Origin: Amedibacillus dolichus DSM 3991
Lineage (GTDB): Bacteria > Bacillota_I > Bacilli_A > Erysipelotrichales > Erysipelotrichaceae
DNA length: 64,000 nt
Direction of reading: 5' to 3'
Assembly (NCBI RefSeq): GCF_000154285.1
Contig: NZ_DS483474.1
Location: forward strand, 301,127-365,126
Both the position numbers and the translations under genes were made by a program. Positions 8,692 to 17,812 of the stretch are shown one piece after another. Under the pieces are notes generated by a model that made no database searches, was not told where the DNA came from, and saw only the letters and a list, made by a program, of their open reading frames with translations. Each line of letters starts with the position of its first letter. Within the stretch, counting starts at the first letter, position 1.

Positions 8692-9546
8692 ATGGCTGAA
8701 ATTGTATATGGAAGTGAAATTGCCAAGAAGATAAAAGCAAAATTAGCAGCGAAAATGCAAGCCTTAAAACAGGAAGGTAAGCGATTGCCGAAGCTATGTG
8801 TTGTTTTGGTAGGCAATCATCCGGCAAGTCTTTCTTATGTAACAGGAAAGGAAAAGGCTTGTAGGGAAATCGGAATGGAAAACGATTTGATTCGTTTGCC
8901 ACAGGACATCAGTGAAAAAGCACTTTTGGATTTTATTCAAAAGTTAAATGTTGATGATGCAGTCGATGGAATTTTGGTACAGCTGCCACTGCCTGCACAT
9001 ATTGATGAGCATAAGGTGCTGTTTGCGATTGATCCCGCTAAAGATGTCGATGGCTTTCACCCAATTAGCTTAGGAAAGCTGATGTTGCAAGAGGATACGT
9101 TTATCTCCTGTACTCCCAAAGGCATCATGCGTATCCTAGAGGAAATCGGCTACGATGATTTAAGCGGCAAAAAAGCAGTTGTGGTAGGACGTAGCAATAT
9201 TGTCGGAAAGCCGGTTGCACAGCTGTTGATGAATAAGCATGCGACGGTAACAGTATGCCATTCCCGTACGAAAAATGTAGAAGAAATTGCCGCACAAGCA
9301 GATATTTTGATTGCGGCGATCGGCAAGCCACGCTATATCCATGCTTCTTGGGTAAAGGAAGGTGCAGTGGTTATTGATGTTGGTATCAATCGTGATGAAA
9401 ACAACAAGCTGTGCGGTGATGTGGATTTTGAAGCCGTAAAGGAAAAGGCGGCATACATTACTCCGGTTCCCAAAGGAGTTGGACCGATGACGATTGCGAT
9501 GTTATTGGAAAATACCTTAGAGGCTTATGAAAAGAAGGAAGGATAA
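8692..9546 (+). CDS. folD: Bifunctional methylenetetrahydrofolate dehydrogenase/cyclohydrolase
   Basis: A 284-residue FolD, full family length. Motifs seen are SYVTGKEKAC with the catalytic Lys of the YxxxK pattern, ILVQLPLPAHID, DVDGFHPISLGKL and the Rossmann NADP loop GRSNIVGKPVAQLL. The C terminus holds the usual PVPKGVGPMTIAMLLENT. It converts methylene-THF to formyl-THF for purines and initiator tRNA formylation, which fits metabolically with map in the same operon. AAGGAG precedes ATG 8692. The DUF951 gene begins 6 bp after its stop. Confidence 0.97.
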   Translation: MAEIVYGSEIAKKIKAKLAAKMQALKQEGKRLPKLCVVLVGNHPASLSYVTGKEKACREIGMENDLIRLPQDISEKALLDFIQKLNVDDAVDGILVQLPLPAHIDEHKVLFAIDPAKDVDGFHPISLGKLMLQEDTFISCTPKGIMRILEEIGYDDLSGKKAVVVGRSNIVGKPVAQLLMNKHATVTVCHSRTKNVEEIAAQADILIAAIGKPRYIHASWVKEGAVVIDVGINRDENNKLCGDVDFEAVKEKAAYITPVPKGVGPMTIAMLLENTLEAYEKKEG

Positions 9547-9552
9547 TGCGAA

Positions 9553-9765
9553 ATGGTGGATAAGAACTACGATTTAAACGATATTGTGGAAATGAAAAAA
9601 GAGCACCCTTGCCATAAATCGAAATATTGGAGAGTCATTCGCATGGGAGCGGATATTCGCATCAAATGCTTGGGGTGTGGAACAAGTGTATTATTTCCAC
9701 GTGTAGAATTTGAAAAGAAATTAAAGCGTGTTATTGAAAAAGCAGATCAAGGAAGCGAAGAATAG
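9553..9765 (+). CDS. DUF951 domain protein
   Basis: A 70-residue protein of the DUF951 family, which is about this size across Bacillota. It shows the typical YDLNDIVEMKKEHPCHKS start with HPC, and a CLGCG knuckle (about 43-47) that may bind zinc together with the earlier Cys. Family function is unknown; it is often a neighbour of ychF or of ribosome-associated genes, and here ychF is three genes downstream. It starts 6 bp after folD. Its stop codon sits at the loop edge of an intrinsic terminator, so it closes the map operon. Confidence 0.88.
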   Translation: MVDKNYDLNDIVEMKKEHPCHKSKYWRVIRMGADIRIKCLGCGTSVLFPRVEFEKKLKRVIEKADQGSEE

Positions 9766-9781
9766 TCATTCGCTTCTTTTT
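9752..9781 (+). terminator. Terminator of map-dtd-folD-DUF951 operon
   Basis: Stem GAAGCGAA / TTCGCTTC (9752-9759 and 9769-9776) with a 9-nt loop and a following T run. The left arm lies in the final codons of the DUF951 gene. Confidence 0.85.
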
Positions 9782-9800
9782 GAGTGAAAGGAGAAACGCT

Positions 9801-10340
9801 ATGCAATCTCTATGGAAGCTATATCAGGTATTTTGTTCGGTGGGGTTTTGTACCTTTGGCGGTGGCTATGCCATGTTATCACTGTTGCAACGAACGGTAG
9901 TAGAAAAATATCATTGGGCAAGTGAGGAGGAACTGATGGATTATTATGCCATCGGACAATGCACGCCGGGTATTATTGCCATCAATACCGCCACCTTCAT
10001 CGGTTATAAAAAAGAGGGGTTACGCGGAGCACTGGCCGCAACACTCGGTTTTTTAACCCCATCACTCATCATTATTTTGTTAATTTCCATGTTTATGCAA
10101 AACTATGCTGAGCTGCCAATCGTCAAGCATGCCTTCGCAGGCATTCGCATAGGTGTTACAGTGCTGATTTTCGATGCTATTATCAAGCTTGGCAAGAAAA
10201 GTATTATCGATGCCTATTCACTTGTTATTTTTGCGATTATTCTTGTGCTTGCGGTATGTACAGGAGTTTCCCCAATCATTTTGGTCGTAAGCTGTGGTGC
10301 TGTGGGATATATGCTTTATCATAAGGCGGTGATGAAGTGA
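9801..10340 (+). CDS. Chromate transporter family protein, half-size subunit 1
   Basis: A 179-residue membrane protein of the CHR family. It starts with the half-domain signature VGFCTFGGGYAML followed by the short motif GQCTPGIIAINTATFIGY. About 5-6 membrane segments follow. Bacillota often encode CHR as two half-size proteins that together form one transporter for chromate or another oxyanion; sulfate-type oxyanions are alternatives. ATG 9801 has AAGGAG eight bases upstream; a TTG at 9780 lies in the preceding terminator and is not used. The next gene starts at its stop codon. Confidence 0.9.
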   Translation: MQSLWKLYQVFCSVGFCTFGGGYAMLSLLQRTVVEKYHWASEEELMDYYAIGQCTPGIIAINTATFIGYKKEGLRGALAATLGFLTPSLIIILLISMFMQNYAELPIVKHAFAGIRIGVTVLIFDAIIKLGKKSIIDAYSLVIFAIILVLAVCTGVSPIILVVSCGAVGYMLYHKAVMK

Positions 10341-10888
10341 TGAAAACATTATTTCGTTTGATGTTTGAATTTTTCAAAACGGGATTATTTGCTGTCGGCG
10401 GTGGCTTGGCAACCTTGCCGTTTATTTATGACATGGTAGATAAGAGCGGGTGGTTCACACATCTGGATATTTCCAATATGATTGCCATATCCGAATCTAC
10501 GCCCGGTGCTATGGGCATTAACATGTCCACCTATGTAGGCTATTTGGTAGATGGCATATCAGGTGCATTGTTGGCAACCTTAGCTCTTGTTACACCTTCC
10601 GTTATCATTATTATTATCATTGCCAAGGGAATGGAGCGCTTTAAAAATTCAAAGACGGTTGAATGTATATTTAAAGGCTTACGTCCGGCATCTACGGCTT
10701 TGATTGCCGCAGCAGGCTTACGTGTCGCCAAGTTGGCGTTTTTTCCTAACGGAGTAACTATGGAAGGATTTTCTTTACTTGCAGTGGGGATTGCACTGGG
10801 CTTATATGTTCTCATACGTAAATATAAGCTGCACCCGTTAGCGTGTATTGCCCTTAGTGCATTTGTCGGCTGTTTGCTTCAGATGTAA
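10340..10888 (+). CDS. Chromate transporter family protein, half-size subunit 2
   Basis: A 182-residue membrane protein, the partner of the preceding CHR half. It contains TGLFAVGGGLATLPFIYD and SESTPGAMGINMSTYVGY, the second-half counterparts of the subunit-1 motifs, and about six membrane segments. It begins in a 1-bp overlap (TGATG) with the upstream stop, so translation is coupled. A GTG one codon earlier would give one more Met. The pair probably works as a heterodimeric oxyanion pump. Chromate itself is a family name, not a shown substrate. Confidence 0.9.
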   Translation: MKTLFRLMFEFFKTGLFAVGGGLATLPFIYDMVDKSGWFTHLDISNMIAISESTPGAMGINMSTYVGYLVDGISGALLATLALVTPSVIIIIIIAKGMERFKNSKTVECIFKGLRPASTALIAAAGLRVAKLAFFPNGVTMEGFSLLAVGIALGLYVLIRKYKLHPLACIALSAFVGCLLQM

Positions 10889-10965
10889 GGGAAATATGAA
10901 AATAAGCATAGCACTTGTATAGTAAAAATGATAAAATAGATGCGTTGAATGAAAGGGGTATGTAT

Positions 10966-12069
10966 ATGCCATTAACAGCAGGTATCGTAGGCTTACCGAA
11001 CGTTGGTAAATCTACATTGTTTAATGCAATCACAAAATCACAGGTGGAAGCTGCCAATTATCCTTTTGCGACCATTCAGCCCAATGTGGGAGTCGTAGAG
11101 GTACCCGATCATCGCTTGGATCGTTTGAGTGAGTTGTTCCACCCGAAAAAAACTATTTATACAACTTTTGAATTTACCGATATTGCCGGACTTGTAAAAG
11201 GAGCCAGTAAGGGCGAGGGATTGGGAAACCAATTCTTAAGCAACATTCGTTTAACCGATGCGATTTGCCATGTGGTACGTTGTTTCGATGATGCGGATAT
11301 TACCCATGTGGAAGGCTCCGTAGATCCGATTCGTGATATTGAAATCATCAATTTGGAGCTAATCATGGCAGATTTACAGACGATTGAAAATCGCTTAGGC
11401 AAGATCGAACGTAAAGCAATGACAAATAAGGATAAGGACGCACTGCATGAGGTCGCAACCTTGAAGAAGCTGCAAGAGGCTTTTGAAGCAGGAAAACCGG
11501 CCCGTAGCGTTGAACTTGATGAAGATGAGCTGGCAATGTTAAAGGCATTTAGCTTATTGACGCTAAAGCCGATGATCTATGTTGCGAATATGTCCGAGGA
11601 AGAAATATCCGATCCGCAAGCCAATGTGTATTATCAAAGGGTTAAGGAATTGGCGGACAGTGAGCATAATCAGGTTGTGGCAGTTTGTGCCAGAATCGAA
11701 GAAGAGCTATCCTCTTTAGAGCCGGAGGAAAAGAAGGTCTTTTTAAATGACTTGGGAATTGCGGAGAGTGGCTTGGATCGCGTAATCAAAGCAGCGTACA
11801 ATATTCTTGATCTATGCACATTCTTAACGGCCGGAGAAGATGAATGTCGTGCATGGACCTTCCGTAAGGGCATGTTGGCACCGCAATGCGCAGGTGTTAT
11901 TCATACCGATTTTGAAAAAGGGTTCATTCGTGCAGAATGCTATAAATTTGAAGATATTGATGCCTTGGAAAGCGAACAGGCAATCAAGGAAGCCGGTAAG
12001 CTGCGTTTAGAGGGTAAGGATTATGTGGTACAGGACGGCGATGTGCTGCACTTCCGTTTCAATGTATAA
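10966..12069 (+). CDS. ychF: Redox-regulated ATPase/GTPase YchF
   Basis: A 367-residue Obg-family P-loop protein, canonical length. Motifs: GIVGLPNVGKSTLFNAITKS (G1), DIAGLVKGASKGEGLGNQFL (G3) and the YchF C-terminal TGS domain ending EGKDYVVQDGDVLHFRFNV. YchF binds ATP in preference to GTP and associates with ribosomes. The start is ATG 10966 with GAAAGGGG at 7-bp spacing; ATG 10960 is too close and 10915 has no ribosome site. It has its own intergenic region of about 75 bp after the chromate genes and is followed by a terminator-like hairpin. Confidence 0.96.
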   Translation: MPLTAGIVGLPNVGKSTLFNAITKSQVEAANYPFATIQPNVGVVEVPDHRLDRLSELFHPKKTIYTTFEFTDIAGLVKGASKGEGLGNQFLSNIRLTDAICHVVRCFDDADITHVEGSVDPIRDIEIINLELIMADLQTIENRLGKIERKAMTNKDKDALHEVATLKKLQEAFEAGKPARSVELDEDELAMLKAFSLLTLKPMIYVANMSEEEISDPQANVYYQRVKELADSEHNQVVAVCARIEEELSSLEPEEKKVFLNDLGIAESGLDRVIKAAYNILDLCTFLTAGEDECRAWTFRKGMLAPQCAGVIHTDFEKGFIRAECYKFEDIDALESEQAIKEAGKLRLEGKDYVVQDGDVLHFRFNV

Positions 12070-12082
12070 AAAAGTATTATAA

Positions 12083-12129
12083 AAGCTGTGTTGAAGTGTG
12101 CCGGTAAGGACAGGAAGCACAGCTTTTTA
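12083..12129 (+). terminator. Probable terminator after ychF
   Basis: Stem AAGCTGTG / CACAGCTT (12083-12090 and 12118-12125) with a long 27-nt loop and TTTTT at the end of the right arm. Confidence 0.6.
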
Positions 12130-12386
12130 ACTGCTTGTTTTGATACGATTTTACAAAAATATACAGCGATAAACGAAAGAAACAATATTTCAAAAATGTA
12201 AATGATTTACAATGCCCAAAACATGAAAAGTGATGTATAATAAACAAGCACATAAGCAGAAGATAGGCAAATACGTTTACGTATGCAAGAAATCATTATA
12301 AAATATAGACACAATGTCGAAGGATCAAGAAGCAATATATTTCCTTTTTTTATGTCGATATATGGAAAATTCAAGGAGGTAAGAGT
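12130..12386. other. AT-rich control region before nrdD
   Basis: No gene seen. A TATAAT at about 12236-12241 is a candidate -10. A small palindrome ATACGTTTACGTAT (12271-12284) and a good ribosome site AAGGAGG just before nrdD stand out. I see no convincing NrdR-box pair, though NrdR control would be expected for nrdD. Confidence 0.4.
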
Positions 12387-14732
12387 ATGATTACGGTAAT
12401 TAAAAAAAGAGACGGTCGTGAGATTCATTTTTCACCGGAAAAGATTACACGAGCAATTTTTCTGGCTGCCAGTCATGTTGCACAGGACAGTGGAGAGGTA
12501 GCGGATTATGCAACTGCGGAGCGTTTGTGTGAGCAGGTTGTTGGCTTGTTGAATAACTGCTATCAGGATAAGGTGCCGAGCGTTGAAGAGGTACAGGATA
12601 TGGTGGTTAAGGTATTGATTGAAAACGGTCATGCGAAAACAAGTGAGGCATATATCTTATATCGTGCCGAGCGCTCTAAAATCCGCAATATGAAAACACG
12701 TTTAATGAAATCCATCGGTGAAATCACATTCTCGGATAGTAATGATGCAGATATCAAACGTGAAAATGCCAATATCGACGGAAATACAGCTATGGGTACG
12801 ATGCTGCAATATGGTAGTGCGGTTTCCAAAGAATTTTGTATGTCCCAGCTGATGAATCCAACACATGCGCAGATGCATGAAAAAGGTGATATTCATATTC
12901 ATGATATGGACTTTATGAATATGGGAACTTTAACTTGCTGTCAGATTGACTTGGACAAGCTGTTTGAAAACGGCTTTTCTACCGGACATGGACACTTGCG
13001 TGAACCAAAGGATATTACGAGTTATGGGGCTTTGGCAGCAATCGCTATTCAAAGCAATCAAAACGATCAGCATGGCGGTCAAAGTATTCCGGCATTTGAT
13101 TTCTATTTGGCAAAGGGGGTTGCGAAATCCTTCCGTAAGGAATATATGGCAAACCTAAATCGTGCTTTGGAAATCTATGTGGATCCGGATATGGATATTA
13201 AAGAGCGCTTCTTGGCAGTCGAGGAAGCATGTGGAAAATCACCTAAGATTGAAATCGAAGATGAATTTGTTTGTGCATTAAATGAGATGCTGAAAAAGGA
13301 ATTTGCTTTAAGTGATGAAATCATCGAAAAGATCAATGCCTTCACATATAAGGAAGCGATGAAATCAACAGATCGCAAGACCTTCCAAGCAATGGAGGCT
13401 TTCGTACATAATTTGAATACGATGCATTCACGTGCCGGTGCACAGGTGCCTTTCTCAAGCATTAACTTCGGTACTGATATTTCACCGGAAGGACGCTTGG
13501 TTAGCGAAAAGCTGATGCTGGCACAGGAAGCCGGATTGGGAAATGGAGAAACACCGATTTTCCCGATTCTGATTTTTAAGGTAAAAGAAGGTATCAACTA
13601 TAATCCGGAAGATCCAAACTATGATTTGTTTAAATTAGCAATGCGTGTTTCCGCAAAGCGTTTGTTCCCGAACTTCAGCTTTATGGACGCACCGTTCAAC
13701 GCACAATATTATAAAGAAGGGCACCCGGAAACAGAAACTACATATATGGGTTGCCGTACACGTGTTATGGGAAATGTAAACGGTCCGGAAATTGCAACCG
13801 GACGTGGAAATAACTCCTTTACAACAATCAATTTACCACGTCTTGGTATCAAGCATGGTATGTTAACGACCGGTACTTTTAATGAAACGGCATTCTTTAA
13901 TGAATTGGACGAAAAAATCGAGGTCGTTGTGCAGCAGCTATTAGAACGTATGGAAATCCAAGGGAAGCGTAAGGTGAAAAACTTCCCATTCCTAATGGGA
14001 CAGGGAGTATGGATCGGATCTGATAAATTAGGTTGGGAGGATACTCTAGAGGAAGTAGTAAAACAGGGAACCTTAACGATTGGCTTTATCGGTTTGGCAG
14101 AGTGTTTAAAAGCTTTGATTGGCGAACACCATGGTGAAAGTGAAAAAGCACAGCAGTTAGGTCTAAAGATTGTTTCACACATGCGTCAGCGTTGTGATGA
14201 AGCAACTGAAAAATATCACTTGAATTTCTCCTTGATCGCAACACCGGCAGAAGGCTTATCCGGACGTTTCACACGTATTGATAAGAAAATCTATGGCGAA
14301 ATTCCGGGTGTTACCGATCGTGAATACTATACCAACAGCTTCCACATTCCGGTGTATTACCATATTACCGCATTTAAGAAGATTCAGAAGGAAGCACCTT
14401 ACCATGAGTTTACCAATGGTGGACATATTTCCTATGTTGAGGTAGATGGAGATCCAACCAATAACCTAGAAGCTTTTGAAGCCATCGTTCGCTGTATGAA
14501 GGAAGCAGGTATCGGTTATGGAAGTATCAACCACCCGGTTGATCGTGATCCTTGCTGTGGTTATAGCGGAGTAATCGAAGGACACATTTGTCCGAAGTGT
14601 GGTCGTGATGAAACAAAGGGCGAATATAAATTTGAAAAAATTCGTCGTATCACCGGTTATCTTGTAGGTACGGTAGATCGTTTCAACAATGGTAAAGCGG
14701 CAGAAGAAAGAGATCGTGTAAAGCATGGCTAA
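12387..14732 (+). CDS. nrdD: Anaerobic ribonucleoside-triphosphate reductase
   Basis: A 781-residue class III ribonucleotide reductase that makes dNTPs without oxygen. The N terminus (MITVIKKRDGREIHFSPEKI) is an ATP-cone for allosteric control. The C terminus has the zinc-binding CGYSGVIEGHICPKCGRDE block and the glycyl-radical loop RRITGYLVG with Gly757. The barrel includes MGCRTRVMGNVNG with an active-site Cys. AAGGAGG precedes ATG 12387. The nrdG activase overlaps the 3' end by 8 bp. Together they indicate an anaerobic lifestyle. Confidence 0.97.
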   Translation: MITVIKKRDGREIHFSPEKITRAIFLAASHVAQDSGEVADYATAERLCEQVVGLLNNCYQDKVPSVEEVQDMVVKVLIENGHAKTSEAYILYRAERSKIRNMKTRLMKSIGEITFSDSNDADIKRENANIDGNTAMGTMLQYGSAVSKEFCMSQLMNPTHAQMHEKGDIHIHDMDFMNMGTLTCCQIDLDKLFENGFSTGHGHLREPKDITSYGALAAIAIQSNQNDQHGGQSIPAFDFYLAKGVAKSFRKEYMANLNRALEIYVDPDMDIKERFLAVEEACGKSPKIEIEDEFVCALNEMLKKEFALSDEIIEKINAFTYKEAMKSTDRKTFQAMEAFVHNLNTMHSRAGAQVPFSSINFGTDISPEGRLVSEKLMLAQEAGLGNGETPIFPILIFKVKEGINYNPEDPNYDLFKLAMRVSAKRLFPNFSFMDAPFNAQYYKEGHPETETTYMGCRTRVMGNVNGPEIATGRGNNSFTTINLPRLGIKHGMLTTGTFNETAFFNELDEKIEVVVQQLLERMEIQGKRKVKNFPFLMGQGVWIGSDKLGWEDTLEEVVKQGTLTIGFIGLAECLKALIGEHHGESEKAQQLGLKIVSHMRQRCDEATEKYHLNFSLIATPAEGLSGRFTRIDKKIYGEIPGVTDREYYTNSFHIPVYYHITAFKKIQKEAPYHEFTNGGHISYVEVDGDPTNNLEAFEAIVRCMKEAGIGYGSINHPVDRDPCCGYSGVIEGHICPKCGRDETKGEYKFEKIRRITGYLVGTVDRFNNGKAAEERDRVKHG

Positions 14733-15258
14733 TATGCTGCGCTTAGCTTCTCCTTTACAATACGATAGTATCGTTGATGGGCCGGGAGTGCGCATGGTTG
14801 TATGGACACAGGGTTGTACGCATCATTGCCAAGATTGCCATAACCCACAAACATGGGATATGCAGGGCGGTGCGGAGTATGCAGTCGATGACTTGGTACA
14901 GGCAATACAGGAAGCACAACTGCAAACCGGTATTACCTTTTCCGGTGGTGAGCCTTTCTTACAAGCAGAAAAGCTGATTCCGCTTGCGAAGGCAGCAAAG
15001 GAAAAAGGGTATGATCTATGGGCATTCAGCGGTTTTTTATGGGAAGATTTAGTTAAAGAACCGATACAAAAAGAACTACTAAGCTATCTTGATGTTTTGG
15101 TTGATGGAAGATTTCAAGCGGAGTTAAAGGATTATCGCTTAGTATTTAAGGGCAGCAGCAATCAGCGTATTCTTGATGTGCAAAGCTCTTTAAAAGCAGG
15201 TAAGCCGATAGTATCTAAATATGATGATAAAAATATCGCTTTAGCAGAACAAAAATAA
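14725..15258 (+). CDS. nrdG: Anaerobic ribonucleotide reductase activating protein
   Basis: A 177-residue radical-SAM enzyme of NrdG size. The CxxxCxxC cluster motif is CTHHCQDC (Cys31, Cys35, Cys38), followed by the SAM-binding FSGGEP motif. It reduces S-adenosylmethionine through a 4Fe-4S cluster and generates the glycyl radical on NrdD. It overlaps nrdD by 8 bp in another frame, so translation is coupled. The last 20 residues are lysine-rich and slightly longer than some family members. A bidirectional hairpin terminator follows within 10 bp. Confidence 0.96.
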   Translation: MANMLRLASPLQYDSIVDGPGVRMVVWTQGCTHHCQDCHNPQTWDMQGGAEYAVDDLVQAIQEAQLQTGITFSGGEPFLQAEKLIPLAKAAKEKGYDLWAFSGFLWEDLVKEPIQKELLSYLDVLVDGRFQAELKDYRLVFKGSSNQRILDVQSSLKAGKPIVSKYDDKNIALAEQK

Positions 15259-15267
15259 AATACACAC

Positions 15268-15300
15268 AAAAGGAGCAAGCTCGAATAGCTATGCTCCTTT
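15268..15300. terminator. Terminator after nrdG
   Basis: Stem AAAGGAGCA / TGCTCCTTT (15268-15276 and 15292-15300) with a 15-nt loop. It sits between converging genes and may serve both strands. Confidence 0.7.
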
Positions 15301-15323
15301 ATTACATATATGAGTATTGAAAG

Positions 15324-15650
15324 TTATGCTTTAGAAGAGTGATGATGCTTTCTAAATAAGCAAATATTATAAATTGCAAGTATAATTAAAACAAGAAATC
15401 CGCTGACAAGTAAAATGGCTTCCATATCACCGCTCATAACCTTACTGTAAATAAAATGCAATTCATTAGATTCTAGACCGGTTGATAAATAATCTCTTTT
15501 TAAAGCAAAGATAAAAGCCCAACAAGGAAGAATAAGAGATAATAGGAGTTGTACTGATCCACTTATTTTGCTGTATTTGATTGCCGTCATAATGCCAAAA
15601 ATAATACTGCAAATTAAAATCCCCCAATAAATGATCCATAATGCTTCCAT
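15324..15650 (-). CDS. Small membrane protein, unknown function
   Basis: A 108-residue protein with two clear membrane segments (about 4-22 and 36-52) and a third near residues 78-97. It ends in the His-rich tail FRKHHHSSKA. The start is ATG 15650 because AAAGGAGGT lies just upstream on the minus strand; an earlier in-frame start at 15722 lacks one. I recognise no family. It stands alone between nrdG and an FAD dehydrogenase gene with about 150-bp gaps. The His tail could bind metal, but this is speculation. Confidence 0.7.
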   Translation of the reverse strand: MEALWIIYWGILICSIIFGIMTAIKYSKISGSVQLLLSLILPCWAFIFALKRDYLSTGLESNELHFIYSKVMSGDMEAILLVSGFLVLIILAIYNICLFRKHHHSSKA

Positions 15651-15793
15651 AAGATAACCTCCTTTTATGGTTATCTTTGTTAATTTCATTATAGCTTGGT
15701 ATTTATAGAATGGGAAGTACAAGCTTGATAAAACTTGTAAGTATAAAGAAATAAGCTTTTATATTTTTGATATAAGTGAATAAGAGTAGTAAA

Positions 15794-15819
15794 AATAAAA
15801 AAAGAAGCCGGAGCTTCTT
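15794..15819 (-). terminator. Terminator of FAD-dependent dehydrogenase gene
   Basis: Stem AAGAAGC / GCTTCTT (15802-15808 and 15813-15819) with the tetraloop TCCG on the minus strand, followed by a long T-rich tract. It overlaps the stop codon of the gene. Confidence 0.85.
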
Positions 15820-17185
15820 ATTTACCATATAGATAGCGTGCAACATAAACACCTGATGCACTGGCATGAGATAAGGAGTGTGTAACTCCACTGCAATCTC
15901 CGATAACAAATAAACCTTTGTGCTTTGTTTCCAGATGCTCATCAATATCTACTTCAAGATTATAGAATTTAACCTCGACACCATATAATAGAGTGTCATC
16001 ATTAGCAGTTCCCGGAGCAACCTTATCCAGTGCATAGATCATTTCGATAATATCATCAAGCTGGCGCTTAGGGATAACCAAGCTTAAATCACCCGGAGTA
16101 GCTGTTAATGTCGGTGTAACAAAACTTTCGGTAATACGGCTTTCGGTACTGCGTTGACCGCGAATTAAATCACCGAAGCGTTGAACAATAACACCGCCAC
16201 CTAGCATATTAGAAAGTCTGGCGATGCTTTCTCCATAATCGTTGCTGTCCTTAAAAGGTTCTGTGAAATGGTTGGAAACCAATAAGGCAAAGTTTGTATT
16301 TTCGGTATAGAGCGATGGATCATCATAGCTATGTCCGTTTACGGTAACAATACCATTGGTATTTTCGCTAACGACGACACCACGAGGATTCATACAGAAG
16401 GTACGAACCTTATCTTGAAATTTTTGGGTACGATAAACGATTTTACTTTCATAAAGCTCATCTGTTAAATTAGAGAAAATAGCATAAGGAAGCTCGACAC
16501 GAACACCGATATCCACACGATTGCTTTTGGTTTTCAGACCAAGCGAATCACAGATTTTTCCCATCCATTTACTGCCGCTGCGACCGGTAGAAATGATACA
16601 TTTTTCTCCGGTAAAGGCTTGTTCCTTTGAAAGTAAGCGATAGCCATTGTCTAATTTTTCCACTGCGTCGATATGTGTGTTGAAATAAATATCAATCTTA
16701 TCCTTTAATTGGTTGTATAGGTTTTCCAATACAATGTAGTTGATATCTGTACCTAAATGACGAACACTTGCTTCTAGCAGGTGCAAATCGTTTTGCATAC
16801 ATATTTTCTTTAAATGGGTGTTGGCAGTAGAGTATAATTTGGTGTTTTCTCCACCATTGGCAGTATTGATTTCATCAACATAGTTCATTAAATCAATTGC
16901 ATTTTTACGTCCGATATATTCATACAGTGTACCACCGAATTGATTTGTTATATTATATTTTCCATCAGAGAAAGCACCGGCACCACCGAAGCCGTTCATA
17001 ATCCCACAGGTAGCACAATTGATGCAGGATTTGATTTTTACTCCGTCAATCGGACATTTACGTTTTTCTAATGCATTGCCGGATTCAAATAAAGCAATCT
17101 TTAATTCCGGATTAAGCTTTAATGCTTCGTATGCTGAGAAAATACCACCGGGACCAGCCCCTACAATTAGTAAATCATAATTCAT
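15818..17185 (-). CDS. FAD-dependent dehydrogenase (COG2509-like)
   Basis: A 455-residue flavoprotein. The N terminus is a Rossmann FAD site: YDLLIVGAGPGG, then an acidic residue ending strand 2 in ALFESG. A cysteine-rich stretch CPIDGVKIKSCINCATC at about 44-60, followed by GIMNGFGGAGAFSDGKYN, is typical of the uncharacterised FAD dehydrogenases annotated as COG2509. The C-terminal GDCSGVTHSLSHASASG is the second FAD contact. The start is ATG 17185 with GGAGGTAA upstream; an upstream Met at 17212 is not supported. Substrate unknown; the Cys cluster may hold an Fe-S centre or redox disulfide. Confidence 0.88.
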   Translation of the reverse strand: MNYDLLIVGAGPGGIFSAYEALKLNPELKIALFESGNALEKRKCPIDGVKIKSCINCATCGIMNGFGGAGAFSDGKYNITNQFGGTLYEYIGRKNAIDLMNYVDEINTANGGENTKLYSTANTHLKKICMQNDLHLLEASVRHLGTDINYIVLENLYNQLKDKIDIYFNTHIDAVEKLDNGYRLLSKEQAFTGEKCIISTGRSGSKWMGKICDSLGLKTKSNRVDIGVRVELPYAIFSNLTDELYESKIVYRTQKFQDKVRTFCMNPRGVVVSENTNGIVTVNGHSYDDPSLYTENTNFALLVSNHFTEPFKDSNDYGESIARLSNMLGGGVIVQRFGDLIRGQRSTESRITESFVTPTLTATPGDLSLVIPKRQLDDIIEMIYALDKVAPGTANDDTLLYGVEVKFYNLEVDIDEHLETKHKGLFVIGDCSGVTHSLSHASASGVYVARYLYGK

Positions 17186-17370
17186 ATAAGTTACCTCCAT
17201 CGTTATCATCATAACGTAATTTAGGGGAAATGTGAAGTTTCCTAGGGTATTCTAACATAATATAGAAAAAAAGCTAGTAAAACTTAGGGGAATTATGCTT
17301 TTTATAGAAAAAGAGTCCTTTTTTGCATAATCTGCGTTGGATTGTCCATACTGCACAACGAGGTGAATAC

Positions 17371-17751
17371 ATGAAAAAGACAATGCTGCTGATGATTGTA
17401 TGGGCAATGCTGTTGCAGGGAATGGTGTCTTTAAAGGCGGATAGTAATTTAGAGTATGTGCTTAGCTTTGATAGTCATACAAAGGATACCTATATAGTGA
17501 AAAAGGAAATCCAAGATATTTACAATGAGTTAGTGTATGGTATTCAAAAGGAATCGCATACCGCGCTTGTGTTGCAGAATAAAGCATATTTCGCTTATAA
17601 AGAGGATATAAAGGTAGCGTGGCGGAAGGGAAAACTGCATATCAAAGAGGGAGATGGAAAAGGGGGTAAGGTTTATGGTGAATTTCGTGAAGAAAGTATG
17701 TGTATGGCAGAAGTAAAACCAAGAAGTCTTTTCTTGGAGTTATTCGATTGA
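17371..17751 (+). CDS. Small secreted protein, unknown function
   Basis: A 126-residue protein with an N-terminal signal peptide: MKKT, a hydrophobic core LLMIVWAMLLQGM, and a likely cleavage near SLKA-D at residue 23. The mature part is basic and acidic-mixed with no Cys pairs and no family I recognise. ATG 17371 follows CGAGGTG at about 6 bp; the longer frame from 17323 has no ribosome site. It is followed by a good terminator and converges with an Rpn-type nuclease gene. Likely exported and surface- or medium-located. Confidence 0.65.
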   Translation: MKKTMLLMIVWAMLLQGMVSLKADSNLEYVLSFDSHTKDTYIVKKEIQDIYNELVYGIQKESHTALVLQNKAYFAYKEDIKVAWRKGKLHIKEGDGKGGKVYGEFREESMCMAEVKPRSLFLELFD

Positions 17752-17769
17752 TAAGCTTTCATAAATCAT

Positions 17770-17806
17770 AAAAGCATGGGTAAGGATAATTACTCATGCT
17801 TTTTTT
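17770..17806. terminator. Terminator after small secreted protein
   Basis: Stem AAAGCATG / CATGCTTT with a 16-nt loop and seven T on the + strand; located between converging genes. Confidence 0.85.
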
Positions 17807-17812
17807 AGAAAG

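Noticed and set aside
12130..12386. NrdR boxes upstream of nrdD
   Set aside because: No pair matching ACACWATATNTWGTGT with the required spacing was found; only a loose palindrome is present.
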